A DNA stretch of 64,000 bases from an uncultured Prevotellaceae bacterium. GTDB taxonomy: Bacteria; Bacteroidota; Bacteroidia; Bacteroidales; Bacteroidaceae. Both the position numbers and the translations under genes were made by a program. Positions 15,240 to 25,000 of this stretch are shown here, one piece after another. Position 1 is the stretch's first letter. Each line of letters starts with the position of its first letter. Where the stretch lies: the NCBI GenBank assembly GCA_946185485.1, contig CAMHJQ010000006.1, forward strand, positions 1 through 64,000, read 5' to 3'. Under the pieces are notes generated by a model that saw nothing but the letters and a program-made list of their open reading frames with translations, searched no databases and was not told the DNA's origin.

Positions 15240-17504
15240 TTATATGCGTAACTGACGTAGTTGCCAGCCGTCAACGACGATAGGACCATCCAAGGCTCGG
15301 ATAGTCAGCTGATGTTTTCCTGCCGACAGGCGAACCTTCGTCTCGCGTTCCGTGAGACCGTTCAGCACATTCTGCTTCCAGCGTTCCGAGCGGAAGGGCT
15401 CCTTCAGGGAGTAGACGGTGTCTCTGTCACCGTCGATACTGACACCATAGCGCAAATCACCGCCGTCAATGGGGTGGGTAGGTATCAGGCATGTTGTGAG
15501 GACATAGTCTCCTGGCTGGCTGACCTCGAACTGGACGGTCAGGGTGTCACCCTTGGACAACGCCATGGCGTGCATCGAACGTCCCAGCATCTGTATCATG
15601 GCTACGCCTTCTGATGCCGACACATAGTCGCAGGCAAAGCCTTGAACCAGTGGCTCCTGACCGTCACCACTCAGGCGCGCTCTCACATCGTCGAATACGG
15701 GTAGTCTGCGCGGTGCAGCGTCCATCAGTCCTGACCACTTGCCATCCTGCATGGCATGATACTGTCGGGTGAGGGCTTGTATTTCTTCGTAGGCACGGTG
15801 GCTTTCAGCCGAATCGCTGAGTATCTTGCGGTTGATGGCTGCTGTCGCCAGTATGGGGTACTCGATAGCAGCAAAATAGGCGTCGTGCAGCTCCTGCCGG
15901 ACATAGGCCTTACAGCGTTCGATGTCGGCCTTCATTCGTTGGAATGCAGCCAGCCGGTCAGCGGCCTGGCGCTCATTCAGTGCCACACTGTCAACGGGCG
16001 ACAGGCCCCGAGGATATTTCTTCTTGTCCAGTTCCACCTGGGTCCACCCCATGAATTCCGGCCGGCGTTCACCGCAAAGGCGGTAGAAGTCATGCATGAC
16101 GGGAAACAGACGTTTCCCTGCTTGTTCGCCGAACTGCCGGCAGAGCCATTGCTGCAGATGGCTGGTCAGTGTCTCACCCGTGACACAGTCGATATTCCAT
16201 GCCATGTCGAGGAAGAGTTCCAGGTCGTAGGCAGCCACCTTCGGGTCGTGGACGTTAGCTATCCAGAGCCGTCGGGCATGATGGTCGTAGGCCTGTCGCA
16301 GTTCGTGGTAGATGAGTCCCGGCTGGGTGGTCGTCAGCCATAGGTAGTCGTGCGGACGTCCCCAATAGGACAGGTGGTAGTAGATGCCGGCACCACCGCT
16401 GCGCTGCTGCTCCTGAGGGTCTGACAGCCGCGTCATATAGCCATAGTTGTCGTCGCACCACAACAGCGTTACGTAGTCGGGCACCTTCAAGCCATGCTCA
16501 TAGAGTTGCAACACCTCCTTATAAGGAACAAACACTTGCGCCAGCTGCTGTGGGTTGCCAATATACTGCTGTAATAGCTGTTGCTGGTCGTCGATGACCT
16601 GTTGCAGGCCTTCCAACTTTTCCTGTTCGGTATGATAGCCTTCCATCGAACTGTCGTGGATGCCCCGCATGCCGATGGTGAACATGTTGTCCCTGGACGT
16701 GCTGACTTCCTGCAGCCGCTCTGTCCAGTACTGCTGTACGGTAGCGCGGTTGGTGCGGTAGTTGAAGGCGCCGCGCTTGGCGGCATCCCACTCGCCGACG
16801 TTGTTTCTGAGTAGCGGTTCGCAGTGGGACGTGCCAATGATGATGCCGCACGAGTCGGCCATAGCCTTGGCCCCTGGCACCTGGAAGAATGCGGTCGTGC
16901 CCGGATGCATGGCTGGCCAGATGGTGTTTGCCCGCAGTCTCAGCAGCAGTTGGAAGATTTTCTGGTAAGTCTTCGGCCCAATCATTCCGGAGGGGCCGGG
17001 TTCGAAATGCTGACAGCTCCACGGCCGCAGCGACCAGTCTTCGTCGTTCAGGAAAATGCCGCGGAAGGCGACGCTGGGGCTTTGTTCCAGGACGAAGTCA
17101 CGGCCTATCGTTAAACGGTGTTTCTTTTCCGGCACGATGTCGCCCCACCATACCCACGGCGAGACGCCCGCCATCCTCGACAACTCTAACAGTCCGTAGG
17201 CCATGCCCCGTCCATTGCTGCCTTCAATGATGATGCGTCCGTCCTTTACTGACAGTCGGAATCCGTCAGCAGGCAGAGCCGCATTCTGTACAATCCTGAT
17301 GGCTGCCCGGTTGGAAGCGACAGGCCTTAGCCCGGTTACCTGGAGCATGTCCTCCTTCCACATCTCCAAGGCAACCCTGACGACAGGTTCCACCCCCGAC
17401 GGCATCTCGTACGTGACAGGGTGCTTGCCGTCGAACCAGGTGACATCTGCGAAGGCGCTGGAAGATGTCAGCAGGATGCAGAATATAGTGATCAGCTTCT
17501 TCAT
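15240..17504 (-). CDS. GH115 alpha-glucuronidase
   Basis: 754 residues from the ATG at 17504 (MKKLITIFCILLTSSSAFA, a good signal peptide). That ATG overlaps the GH43 stop as ATGA, implying translational coupling. A longer frame begins at 17642 but would bury the signal peptide, so it is rejected. GH115 motifs are present: WVWWGDIVPEKKH, FLNDEDWSLRPW, LLRLRANTIWPAMHPG, IIGTSHCEPLLRN, TIGMRGIHDSSM, LLWCDDNYGYMTRL, and a C-terminal beta domain with GKHQLTIRALD. The family removes (4-O-methyl)glucuronate from xylan or arabinogalactan. In this pectin locus, arabinogalactan-type side chains or an associated glucuronoxylan are the likely substrates. Confidence 0.93.
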   Translation of the reverse strand: MKKLITIFCILLTSSSAFADVTWFDGKHPVTYEMPSGVEPVVRVALEMWKEDMLQVTGLRPVASNRAAIRIVQNAALPADGFRLSVKDGRIIIEGSNGRGMAYGLLELSRMAGVSPWVWWGDIVPEKKHRLTIGRDFVLEQSPSVAFRGIFLNDEDWSLRPWSCQHFEPGPSGMIGPKTYQKIFQLLLRLRANTIWPAMHPGTTAFFQVPGAKAMADSCGIIIGTSHCEPLLRNNVGEWDAAKRGAFNYRTNRATVQQYWTERLQEVSTSRDNMFTIGMRGIHDSSMEGYHTEQEKLEGLQQVIDDQQQLLQQYIGNPQQLAQVFVPYKEVLQLYEHGLKVPDYVTLLWCDDNYGYMTRLSDPQEQQRSGGAGIYYHLSYWGRPHDYLWLTTTQPGLIYHELRQAYDHHARRLWIANVHDPKVAAYDLELFLDMAWNIDCVTGETLTSHLQQWLCRQFGEQAGKRLFPVMHDFYRLCGERRPEFMGWTQVELDKKKYPRGLSPVDSVALNERQAADRLAAFQRMKADIERCKAYVRQELHDAYFAAIEYPILATAAINRKILSDSAESHRAYEEIQALTRQYHAMQDGKWSGLMDAAPRRLPVFDDVRARLSGDGQEPLVQGFACDYVSASEGVAMIQMLGRSMHAMALSKGDTLTVQFEVSQPGDYVLTTCLIPTHPIDGGDLRYGVSIDGDRDTVYSLKEPFRSERWKQNVLNGLTERETKVRLSAGKHQLTIRALDGPIVVDGWQLRQLRI

Positions 17505-19774
17505 TTGCTGTAGGCTTTCCATTCCCAGATGCCCGGGGCACCCTGGTCGATAGTCAGACGCAGGAACCGGAGGTCTTGGCCGATGCTGGCCCGATGGGGA
17601 GAACGGGCTACAGGTTCTGACTGCCGTCCACACTCGGTCCATGACTGGCCGTCAGCGGAATACGCCAGATGCCAGCGATGACCCTCCGTGGGGTGCAGGG
17701 GATAGAAACAGGTCTCAGCAACGTGCTGCACTCTTCCGAGGTCCATGGTCAGGGTAGGGGTGGCATCCTCGTCGGCCGCCTGCCAGTAGGTGCCGTTGCT
17801 GCCGTCGCCGGCCAGTGATGCCCGGTAGCTGCGGACGCGATAGACGGTCTTGACCTGCCGGTCTTTCCGTTCGGACGAAGCCTTGAACTTGGCCTGCAGG
17901 GCGAGGTTCGGACGTTGCTCCTGCGGGGTGGCGAGGTAGCCGACGCCATAGCTGTCGGGGATAAGCTGACGGATGGTGCCGTCGTCGTTGAAGTCCAGCC
18001 AGTTGGCATACATCTGTCGGGTGGTGCCGCCGTCACCGTATTCCAAGTAGAGCATGGCATAGCGGTCGGTAGCCTCGTCGTAGAAGACGTTGCCGTGACC
18101 GGGTCCCCAGACGTTATTGCCCGGAGCCGACACCAAGAAGATGTCGCCCTGGGCTGGAGCCTGATAGCCGGCGAGTGGCCCCTCCTTGCTCATCATGTAG
18201 GCATAGTGGTAGTTCTCGCGCCCGCTGAGGGTGTAGAGATAGTAGTAGATGCCCTTGCGCTTGAAGCATATCGGTCCTTCGCTGTACCCACCTTGTCTGG
18301 TCGGGATGCTGACGGTCTCGCCGTCGGTGCTGCGCCAGTCGGCAGACAGACGGGCGGCATGGCGACGGCGCCAGAAGATGTAGCCCTTGCCGTTGTCATC
18401 GATGAACGGCTCACCGTCGATGTCGGGGCATACCACCGCCGTGCTGTCAAAGCGGAACGGCCCTGTGGGGCAGTCGCCCTCCAGCACGTAGGTCGGCATC
18501 TTCGCCTCGTCGGGACTGACCAGGGTGACGTAGAGCAGGTACTTGCCGTCCTTCTCCACCACACGGCCCGGTGCCCAGTAGCGCCAGTAGCCGTCACGCT
18601 GCTTGCCTTTCTTGTCGGTATATGAGAAGGGCTGATGCCAGTCGAAGCCCTGGATGTGCGAACCCTCGAAGCTCCAGTTGACGAAGTCTTTCGACTGCCA
18701 GACGACCGGGGCGCCACACTGTTCCAGCCCCTTGTCGAGGTCGGTGGTGGCATACATATAATAGGTGTCGCCGAACTTCGACACCGAGCCGTCGGCGATA
18801 TGGTCGGGAATCAGTGGATTGTACTCATGCAGGCCGAGCAGGGGCTTCAGCACAGCGTCGTCGACGCGGAATGCCGTACCGTGGCGGATGCCCGATGGAA
18901 TCTGCAGCTGGTCAGAAACGTCCTGCCACGTCTTGCCGTCGTCCAGGCTGCGCACCACGCCGTAACGGTGGTTGCGGTACATGTCGAAGTAGACGTACAG
19001 CGTGTCGCCGACGTAGAGTGGGGCAGGCCCTTCACACCAGATGTCCTTGGGTGAGATGGGTGCCGACACCTTGGTAGGAAAGCCCTTGGCGATGCGCTTT
19101 GTCGTGGTGACGCGCAGGTTCTTCTCGGCTGGCAGCGAGTTCTCATTCTTCACCACCATGAGCAGCCTGCCGCTCTTCGGTTGCCTGACGATAGCGGCGT
19201 CGATGACGTTGAAGTCGGGGTTGAAGAACATCTTCGTCTCCGAGAACGTCTGGAAGTCCTGGGTGGTGCAGTAGTAGATGCGGTGGTTCCACTGTTTCTC
19301 GCGCTCTGTCGAGGCTACTGGCTTGTGCCGCCCGGGGATGGTCGTCGCCCAATATATATAATAGGTGTGGGACGGCTCGTCATAGAAGAGCTCTGGTGCC
19401 CAGGCGTTCAGGGCCTGCGGCTCGTGCTTCATGACGGGGATGGCGCGCTGTTCGCTCCAGTGTATCAGGTCGCGTGACGAGGCATAGCCTATGATCTGGT
19501 CGTTCCAGCTCGACGTCCATACCATGTGGAACGTACCGTCGGGACCTTGTACGATGCTCGGGTCACGCATCAGCCGGTCGTTGCCCACGGTGGGTGTCAG
19601 CATGGAACGTCCGTCGTTGAGCGCCGTCCATTGCAGTCCGTCGTAGCTGTAGGCTAAGTGCAGTCCGTCACTCTGTCCGACGAAATAGGAGAACAGGTAC
19701 ACGTCGCGGGCCTGCATGTCGGCTACCGCCAATGCTATTGTCACGAGGACGGTGAGGATCCTTCTGGTAAACAT
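17501..19774 (-). CDS. Tandem double GH43-type propeller protein with C-terminal F5/8 C-like domain
   Basis: 757 residues. A signal peptide (about 1-22) is followed by a first five-bladed propeller (about 25-305: MRDPSIVQGPDGT, NAWAPELFYDE, WCEGPAPLYVG). A second GH43-like propeller spans about 320-625 (IADGSVSKFGDTYYMYATTD, YWRYWAPGRVV, DIDGEPFIDDNG, GYSEGPICFKRKG, VWGPGHGNVFYD). A beta-sandwich resembling F5/8 type C/CBM32 ends the protein (640-757). GH43 enzymes are mostly arabinofuranosidases, arabinanases, xylosidases or galactosidases. In the second module the usual base motif ADP reads ADG, so its activity is uncertain. It overlaps GH115 by four bases, so the two are made together, perhaps to strip arabinogalactan side chains. 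Confidence 0.82.
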   Translation of the reverse strand: MFTRRILTVLVTIALAVADMQARDVYLFSYFVGQSDGLHLAYSYDGLQWTALNDGRSMLTPTVGNDRLMRDPSIVQGPDGTFHMVWTSSWNDQIIGYASSRDLIHWSEQRAIPVMKHEPQALNAWAPELFYDEPSHTYYIYWATTIPGRHKPVASTEREKQWNHRIYYCTTQDFQTFSETKMFFNPDFNVIDAAIVRQPKSGRLLMVVKNENSLPAEKNLRVTTTKRIAKGFPTKVSAPISPKDIWCEGPAPLYVGDTLYVYFDMYRNHRYGVVRSLDDGKTWQDVSDQLQIPSGIRHGTAFRVDDAVLKPLLGLHEYNPLIPDHIADGSVSKFGDTYYMYATTDLDKGLEQCGAPVVWQSKDFVNWSFEGSHIQGFDWHQPFSYTDKKGKQRDGYWRYWAPGRVVEKDGKYLLYVTLVSPDEAKMPTYVLEGDCPTGPFRFDSTAVVCPDIDGEPFIDDNGKGYIFWRRRHAARLSADWRSTDGETVSIPTRQGGYSEGPICFKRKGIYYYLYTLSGRENYHYAYMMSKEGPLAGYQAPAQGDIFLVSAPGNNVWGPGHGNVFYDEATDRYAMLYLEYGDGGTTRQMYANWLDFNDDGTIRQLIPDSYGVGYLATPQEQRPNLALQAKFKASSERKDRQVKTVYRVRSYRASLAGDGSNGTYWQAADEDATPTLTMDLGRVQHVAETCFYPLHPTEGHRWHLAYSADGQSWTECGRQSEPVARSPHRASIGQDLRFLRLTIDQGAPGIWEWKAYSK

Positions 19775-19801
19775 GTGATGAGTTTTTGAATGGAAGGAGG
19801 C

Positions 19802-22039
19802 CTACTTGACGTAGATCTTCTTGCCGTTAGTGATATATACTCCCTTCGGGAGCACAGAGGGCACAGAGGATGCAGAGGGCACGGAGGGTACGGAGATGCG
19901 GCGGCCCTGCAGGTCGTACCAGGCGCCAGCCTCATTATCCATTATCCATTTTCCATTATCCATTACTTCGGTAATGCCCGTAGGCTCCACGCCCTGGAAC
20001 GACTCGATGTAGTCGGGCAGGTAGTAGCCCAGGTGTGGCGGCTGGTTGTAGGCCACGTTCTGCCAGGCGACGCCCAGGCGGTATACGTGGTCGTGCATGA
20101 GCGTCGGCACACGGTAGTCGGTGGGTATAACCGTCGTGAAGATGTTCAGGGCGTTGTTGGTCGAATTGCGCAGAATCAGTTCCTCACGCCAGTCACCGAA
20201 GATGTCGGCCGACAGGTTGGGCGTAGCCTTGGTACTGTTGTTCGACTGTCCGGTGATGCTCTGAGAACCAACACCTAACGTTGAACCACCGTATTTCGAA
20301 ATGGTTGTACCGTCCAGCAGTTCATCCTGTGCATCGCCATCCCAGTAGATACGGAAGTTCATGGACGGTTTGGTGCTGGCAGCCTGCTTGCCGCTGATGG
20401 CATTGAAGGGATTCTGGTTTCTGCTATTGCTGTCGAAACCACCATACGACGACCAGAACTCATAGCCGCGTGCCGACGCAACGATGTCGGCTGCCAGTCC
20501 GCGTCCGTTATCCTGACCTTTCTGTCCACCCTTCCACAGGATTTCACCCGTAGCGGCATCGTGCAGATCCCATGCGTAGTCCCCCTTCTCTTCATGGATG
20601 TCGAAGAGCTCCAGTCCGGGACGGTCGGGATCCATATCGCCTAAGTGGATGGCATCGCCATGCCCAAAGCCGACGGCATAGAGCATCTTACCGTCGTCAT
20701 CGAGGGCGGCCGAGCCCCAGATGATTTCGTCCTTTCCGTCGCCATCGACATCAGCCACCGACAGGTTGTGGTTGCCGTTGGCATACATGGTATAGCGTCC
20801 GAGACCTGACGTACAGATGGTTCCCTGTAGGGTTTCTTCTTGCCCGTCGGCATCCATCAACCGATAGGTATTCTTCTTGTCAGAGCTGTGTAGCCAGCGT
20901 GTCTTCAGCTGACTGCCGTCGAAGTCGACAGCCCACAGATAGGCATAGGTGTAGTATCCGCGACAGAACACGGCGCTGGCATTGGCATCGGTACCACCAA
21001 GATAGGCCACACATGCCAGATAGCGCTCGCCACGGTTGCCGTAGTCACCCTTGTCGTTCTTGCCGCTGCGGTCGTCCCAGTTGAAGGTGCCCGCTGCCTC
21101 GCTCAGCTCAGCCTTGGCATTGCGGTTAGGGTAGTAGGCAACGGTATGGATGGCATTGCCAGTCAGTCCGTTGAACACCGTGAGGTATTCCTGTCCGCCA
21201 TTGATGCGCCCACCGCTGACACGCCAGTCCTTGGCATTGTCAGCAGCCTTGATGTTATCGTCCGTCGCTGCCTGGTTGACATAGTTGCCTTGTCCATCCT
21301 TCGAGCCGGGAGCCGTCTTGCACATCAGTTCAGCCTTGCCGTCGCCGTCGAAATCGTACACCATATACTGTGTGTAGTGCGCTCCTGCGCGGATATTGTT
21401 GCCGAGGTCGATGCGCCATAGCTTGGTGCCATCGAGTCGATAGCAGTCAATATATACACTGCCGGAGTTTCCACTGCCAATGGAGTTGTCCTGTGACGTG
21501 CTGGGGTCCCATTTGACAAAGATCTCGTATTGTCCGTCGCCATCTACGTCGCCTACACTACAGTCATTGGGACTATACGTATAGGGCATGTCTACGGCAT
21601 CCTCATACTTCTTGGTGCTGGAGTTATAAGGCTTCCAGCCTACAATCGTTCCGCCTTCAGGCTTGTCTAGCGGTACTTGCAGGTAGTAGTTGGTCCAGGG
21701 GGCAACTTCGGGCGTCGTGTCCACGATGTTGCCGTTCTGGTAGGTCACCACCTGGAATCTGTCTGATGCCGTAGCGCTGATGTCGCTGACTGATGTGGCC
21801 TGTGTGATGTTATCTTGCAGCACCTCACCGTTTTTCAGCAGTGCGAACGTGGTGTTCTTGTCATCCGTTCCCAAGAGGCGCCAGCTGGCAAAGTACTTCA
21901 CACTCTTGCCCGAGGAATACTTGGTGACCACCAGTCCGCGGTCCAGCTTCTCCATCTGGCTGGCGGGCGTGTCGCTGGGTTTCTGTGCATTCCCCGCCAC
22001 CGTCAAGGTACTCAGCAGTAAAGTGAATAGTAGTTTCAT
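19802..22039 (-). CDS. PL11 rhamnogalacturonan endolyase with C-terminal sorting-type motif
   Basis: 745 residues. A signal peptide (MKLLFTLLLSTLTVAGNAQ) precedes a complete PL11 propeller: MEKLDRGLVVTKYSSGKS, DVDGDGQYEIFVKWDPSTS, CYRLDGTKLWRIDLGNNIRA, DFDGDGKAELMCKTAPGS, DVDGDGKDEIIWGSA, LSADIFGDWREELILRNS, VAYNQPPHLGYYLPD. A tail of about 60 residues follows. It contains the Prevotella-type ending (WYDLQGRR ... KGVYITNGKKIYVK), likely an export or surface-attachment signal. Two repeat insertions distort the tail: an ATAATGG array coding for MDNGKWIMDNE and a 9-bp array coding for SVPSVPSASSVPS. It sits 12 bases after the 1375-residue PL11-like gene and 27 before GH43. Confidence 0.94.
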   Translation of the reverse strand: MKLLFTLLLSTLTVAGNAQKPSDTPASQMEKLDRGLVVTKYSSGKSVKYFASWRLLGTDDKNTTFALLKNGEVLQDNITQATSVSDISATASDRFQVVTYQNGNIVDTTPEVAPWTNYYLQVPLDKPEGGTIVGWKPYNSSTKKYEDAVDMPYTYSPNDCSVGDVDGDGQYEIFVKWDPSTSQDNSIGSGNSGSVYIDCYRLDGTKLWRIDLGNNIRAGAHYTQYMVYDFDGDGKAELMCKTAPGSKDGQGNYVNQAATDDNIKAADNAKDWRVSGGRINGGQEYLTVFNGLTGNAIHTVAYYPNRNAKAELSEAAGTFNWDDRSGKNDKGDYGNRGERYLACVAYLGGTDANASAVFCRGYYTYAYLWAVDFDGSQLKTRWLHSSDKKNTYRLMDADGQEETLQGTICTSGLGRYTMYANGNHNLSVADVDGDGKDEIIWGSAALDDDGKMLYAVGFGHGDAIHLGDMDPDRPGLELFDIHEEKGDYAWDLHDAATGEILWKGGQKGQDNGRGLAADIVASARGYEFWSSYGGFDSNSRNQNPFNAISGKQAASTKPSMNFRIYWDGDAQDELLDGTTISKYGGSTLGVGSQSITGQSNNSTKATPNLSADIFGDWREELILRNSTNNALNIFTTVIPTDYRVPTLMHDHVYRLGVAWQNVAYNQPPHLGYYLPDYIESFQGVEPTGITEVMDNGKWIMDNEAGAWYDLQGRRISVPSVPSASSVPSVLPKGVYITNGKKIYVK
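19851..19895. repeat. 9-bp tandem repeat (GCACAGAGG) inside the PL11 3' end
   Basis: Five imperfect in-frame units lie between the GRR and KGVYI parts of the C-terminal motif. The same repeat in opposite orientation lies inside the GH2 gene at 48437-48473. Confidence 0.8.
19933..19965. repeat. 7-bp tandem repeat (ATTATCC) inside the PL11 gene
   Basis: Four to five units of ATTATCC (ATAATGG on the coding strand) encode MDNGKWIMDNE, which is foreign to the PL11 fold. A related array forms the whole susC-susD spacer at 32678-32712. Confidence 0.75.
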
Positions 22040-22051
22040 TGTTGGTATGTC

Positions 22052-25000
22052 TTATTTGATGATGATTTTCTTTCCGTTCTTGATATAGAGTCCCTTGGTT
22101 GTCGGCTTACCCGAGAGCCTGCGACCGTTGAGGGTGTACCAGATAACTGACTTCTTGTTTCCTCCGTCAGATACTACGTTGATGCTTGTCGGTACGTTGG
22201 TGACGCGCAGAATACCCTCTGCCTTCAGCAGGTCGCTGGTGTCCCAATAGAGTCCGGCAGGCAAGGTCGGCAGGTTCAGCGTGACGTTGCTGGCTTGTAA
22301 AGATCCTACTTTCCACAGCTGAATCCGGTCTCCATTCGACAGTGTTCCCTTGAGTGTGATGTTGATGTCGCCGTTGAGAATCAGCGTGTGCTCCACCTCA
22401 ATATAGGAATGGGTGATGGTGCCCTTGACCTTCGAGATGTTCAGGTCCAGATGGCTAACGGTGGTACGCCCCGTTCCGGTAATGACGGCCTTGTCAATGA
22501 GTGTGCCGATAGTCACGTCTTTGCCGTCGTTGTGGAATGTTCCCGTGACCGTAGCTTTTCCCAAACCGTACGAGTTGTTCCATTGCAGAGAGGGATTGTA
22601 GTTGTCCGTCTTCGTGTTCTGGAACTTGATGGTACCCTCGAATTGGCTCCAGTTACCCAGCATGTTGCAGCGCACGCTGGTCACGTTGACCGTCAGCGTA
22701 CCGGCACCCGTCAGTTTGCCCTTATAGTCGCAACGCGAGTCGAGCGTCCACGTAGCTGTCTTGCCCTCAGGAACCTCCACGTTGGTATTGTTGGTGGAAT
22801 AGCTGTAGATGTCGATGGGGTCTTTCAGTGTGCCTCCGTTCAGCACCACCTTGCTGGGATACTGGTGAACAGCATTGATTTCTCCACCTTGTGCGGTACC
22901 CTGGTTGACCGTCAACTTACCATAGCTGGCCTTACCGTTCAGCACCAGGGTTCCATTACCTGTCTTGGTCAGTTCCTTCCCTGAACCGCTGATGGTTCCG
23001 TTCAGCGACAGCTGTGAGCCCGGTTTAACCTCAATGTTTCCTTGACTGGCGATGGTGATGGGTTGCGTGGTCACCATTGTCTGGCTGTTGGCCAGCGTAC
23101 CGCCATTTAAGGTGATGGTATTGCTCACTCCGCCTAAGGCACCATATTCCGTACCATTGTTGTTGGCTAACGAACCGACAATGAGCTTGCCATCTTGGAG
23201 GTTGGTATCGCCCGTGTACTTATTCACGTTGTTGATGGTGACATTGCCCGTACCTTTCTTGGTGAGGCTGCCGTTGCCGATGATGCTGCCTGTACCCTCC
23301 AGGGTGAAGTTCTTGGCATTGTTGTCGAAGGTAACGCTGGATGGTGATAAATTGCCTGTCACCTGGACTGTCGTCGCGCTGGCCTGGTCGTTGAAGGTGA
23401 CGGCATCGCCCGTCACAAAGGTAGAGCTGTTGCCGTCCTGTGTCTTGAAGTTCTCGCTGTCGTCGAAGTCCCAGATGCCGTCCGTGCCACCGTCCCAGAC
23501 GACGTCGGTGGCCTCGCGTGTGGCAGCCACATTCAGATATAACTGGCCTTCCTCGTAGCTGAGCCATGCCTTCTGTCCGTCAAGACCCTCTATCGTGATG
23601 TCTTCGATAGCGCCCGTTATCTCATTGACAGCAGCTATCATCACCTTTAGTCCCGAAAGGCTGGTGGCGCCATTGACGTAGTGGGGAACTATCTGGAACA
23701 CAGGAGTAGCATACTGCGGCCCGTACTGCCAGTCTTTCTTCTCGATGGTCAGCTTCGGGGTCTTAAGCAGGTCTGCAAAACCGTCGCTATAGACGTCGAA
23801 GACCATGCGTGATCCAAAGTTTAGCGTCAGGTTGGAGGCATACATCTCTCCCTTCTTCTCGACGCCGCCGGGATAGATGGTGGCGTTGTAGTCAGCCGTG
23901 ATGCCACCAGAGAAGGTCCCTCCTTCGGATATCAGGGTGGTGTGGCGGTTCAGCCAGACAGGACTGGCGTTCATCTGACCGTCAAAGCGCAGTGTGCCGG
24001 CCCAGATGTCGGTGTTGCCCGTATAGAACTGTGTCACGTTGGGCAGTACCAGTGTGCCGTCGCCCTGCTTCACCAGGCGCATGTCGCCTGCAAAGCCGCC
24101 ACCTGTCAGGGTGTGGGTATAATAGTCGTAAGTGATATGATCGTTGTTGTCATGTCCCTGAACCCAAGAGGGAGTGTTGACGAAGAGGATACTGGGTTGT
24201 GCTCCGTCGGCTACGCTGACCGTCATGTCATTCGTCTCAGCCAGCAGCACCTGCTGGTTGTTCATGGCTGTACCGATGCTGCCACCGTTGGCCACCTCCA
24301 TGCGCTGAGCTGTGGTCAGTGCGGGTGGCGCCTGGGTGATGTCCTCCAGTTCGCCGAGGAAGTAGCTGGCATGGGGAGGCTGGTTGTAGCCGCACATCTG
24401 CCAGACCATGGCGTTGCGGTACTGGTGGTCGTGCCATAGCGTATAGTTACGCCACTCGGTGGGGAACGTGGTGGTATAGATGCGAATCTTGTTGTCCTTG
24501 GTACGGGCGATAATCTCCTCGCGCCAGTCGCCAAACAAGTCACCCTGATAGCAGGGGGTACCCTTCGTGTCGTTGTTGGTCATCGAACCCGTCAGCAGGT
24601 CGATTCTGCCTTTTTTGTATTTATAGATGCCGATAGCAGAATTTTTGCCATTCGAGTAGTCCTGTGTTTCCTCACACAGGTCACCGTCCCAGTAGATGCG
24701 GAAGTTCTGGGTGATATTGTCCTTCGTGCCACCTGCCAGTGGATTGTTGATGACGGAACCGATGAGGTTGGGATCACGGCTCGACACTCCCTGACAACCG
24801 GGATAGTCGTTGGTGAAGTTGCCCATCATGGAACGTCCGTCGTCATCGCCAGCAACATAGCGATAATAAATCTTCGATGTCGTAGCGTCACGGTAGTTGT
24901 TGCCCGGGCGGTCTTCATTACAGGCAAAGATTTCCTGTCCGTGGATGTAGGGGTTGAAGTCGCCGTGGTGCTGGGCATCGCCGTGCCCTAAGCCCGTGGT

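Noticed and set aside
17505..17642. 46-residue N-terminal extension of the GH115 gene
   Set aside because: It would bury a perfect signal peptide and lie inside the GH43 coding sequence. The ATGA overlap at 17501-17504 is a typical coupled start.
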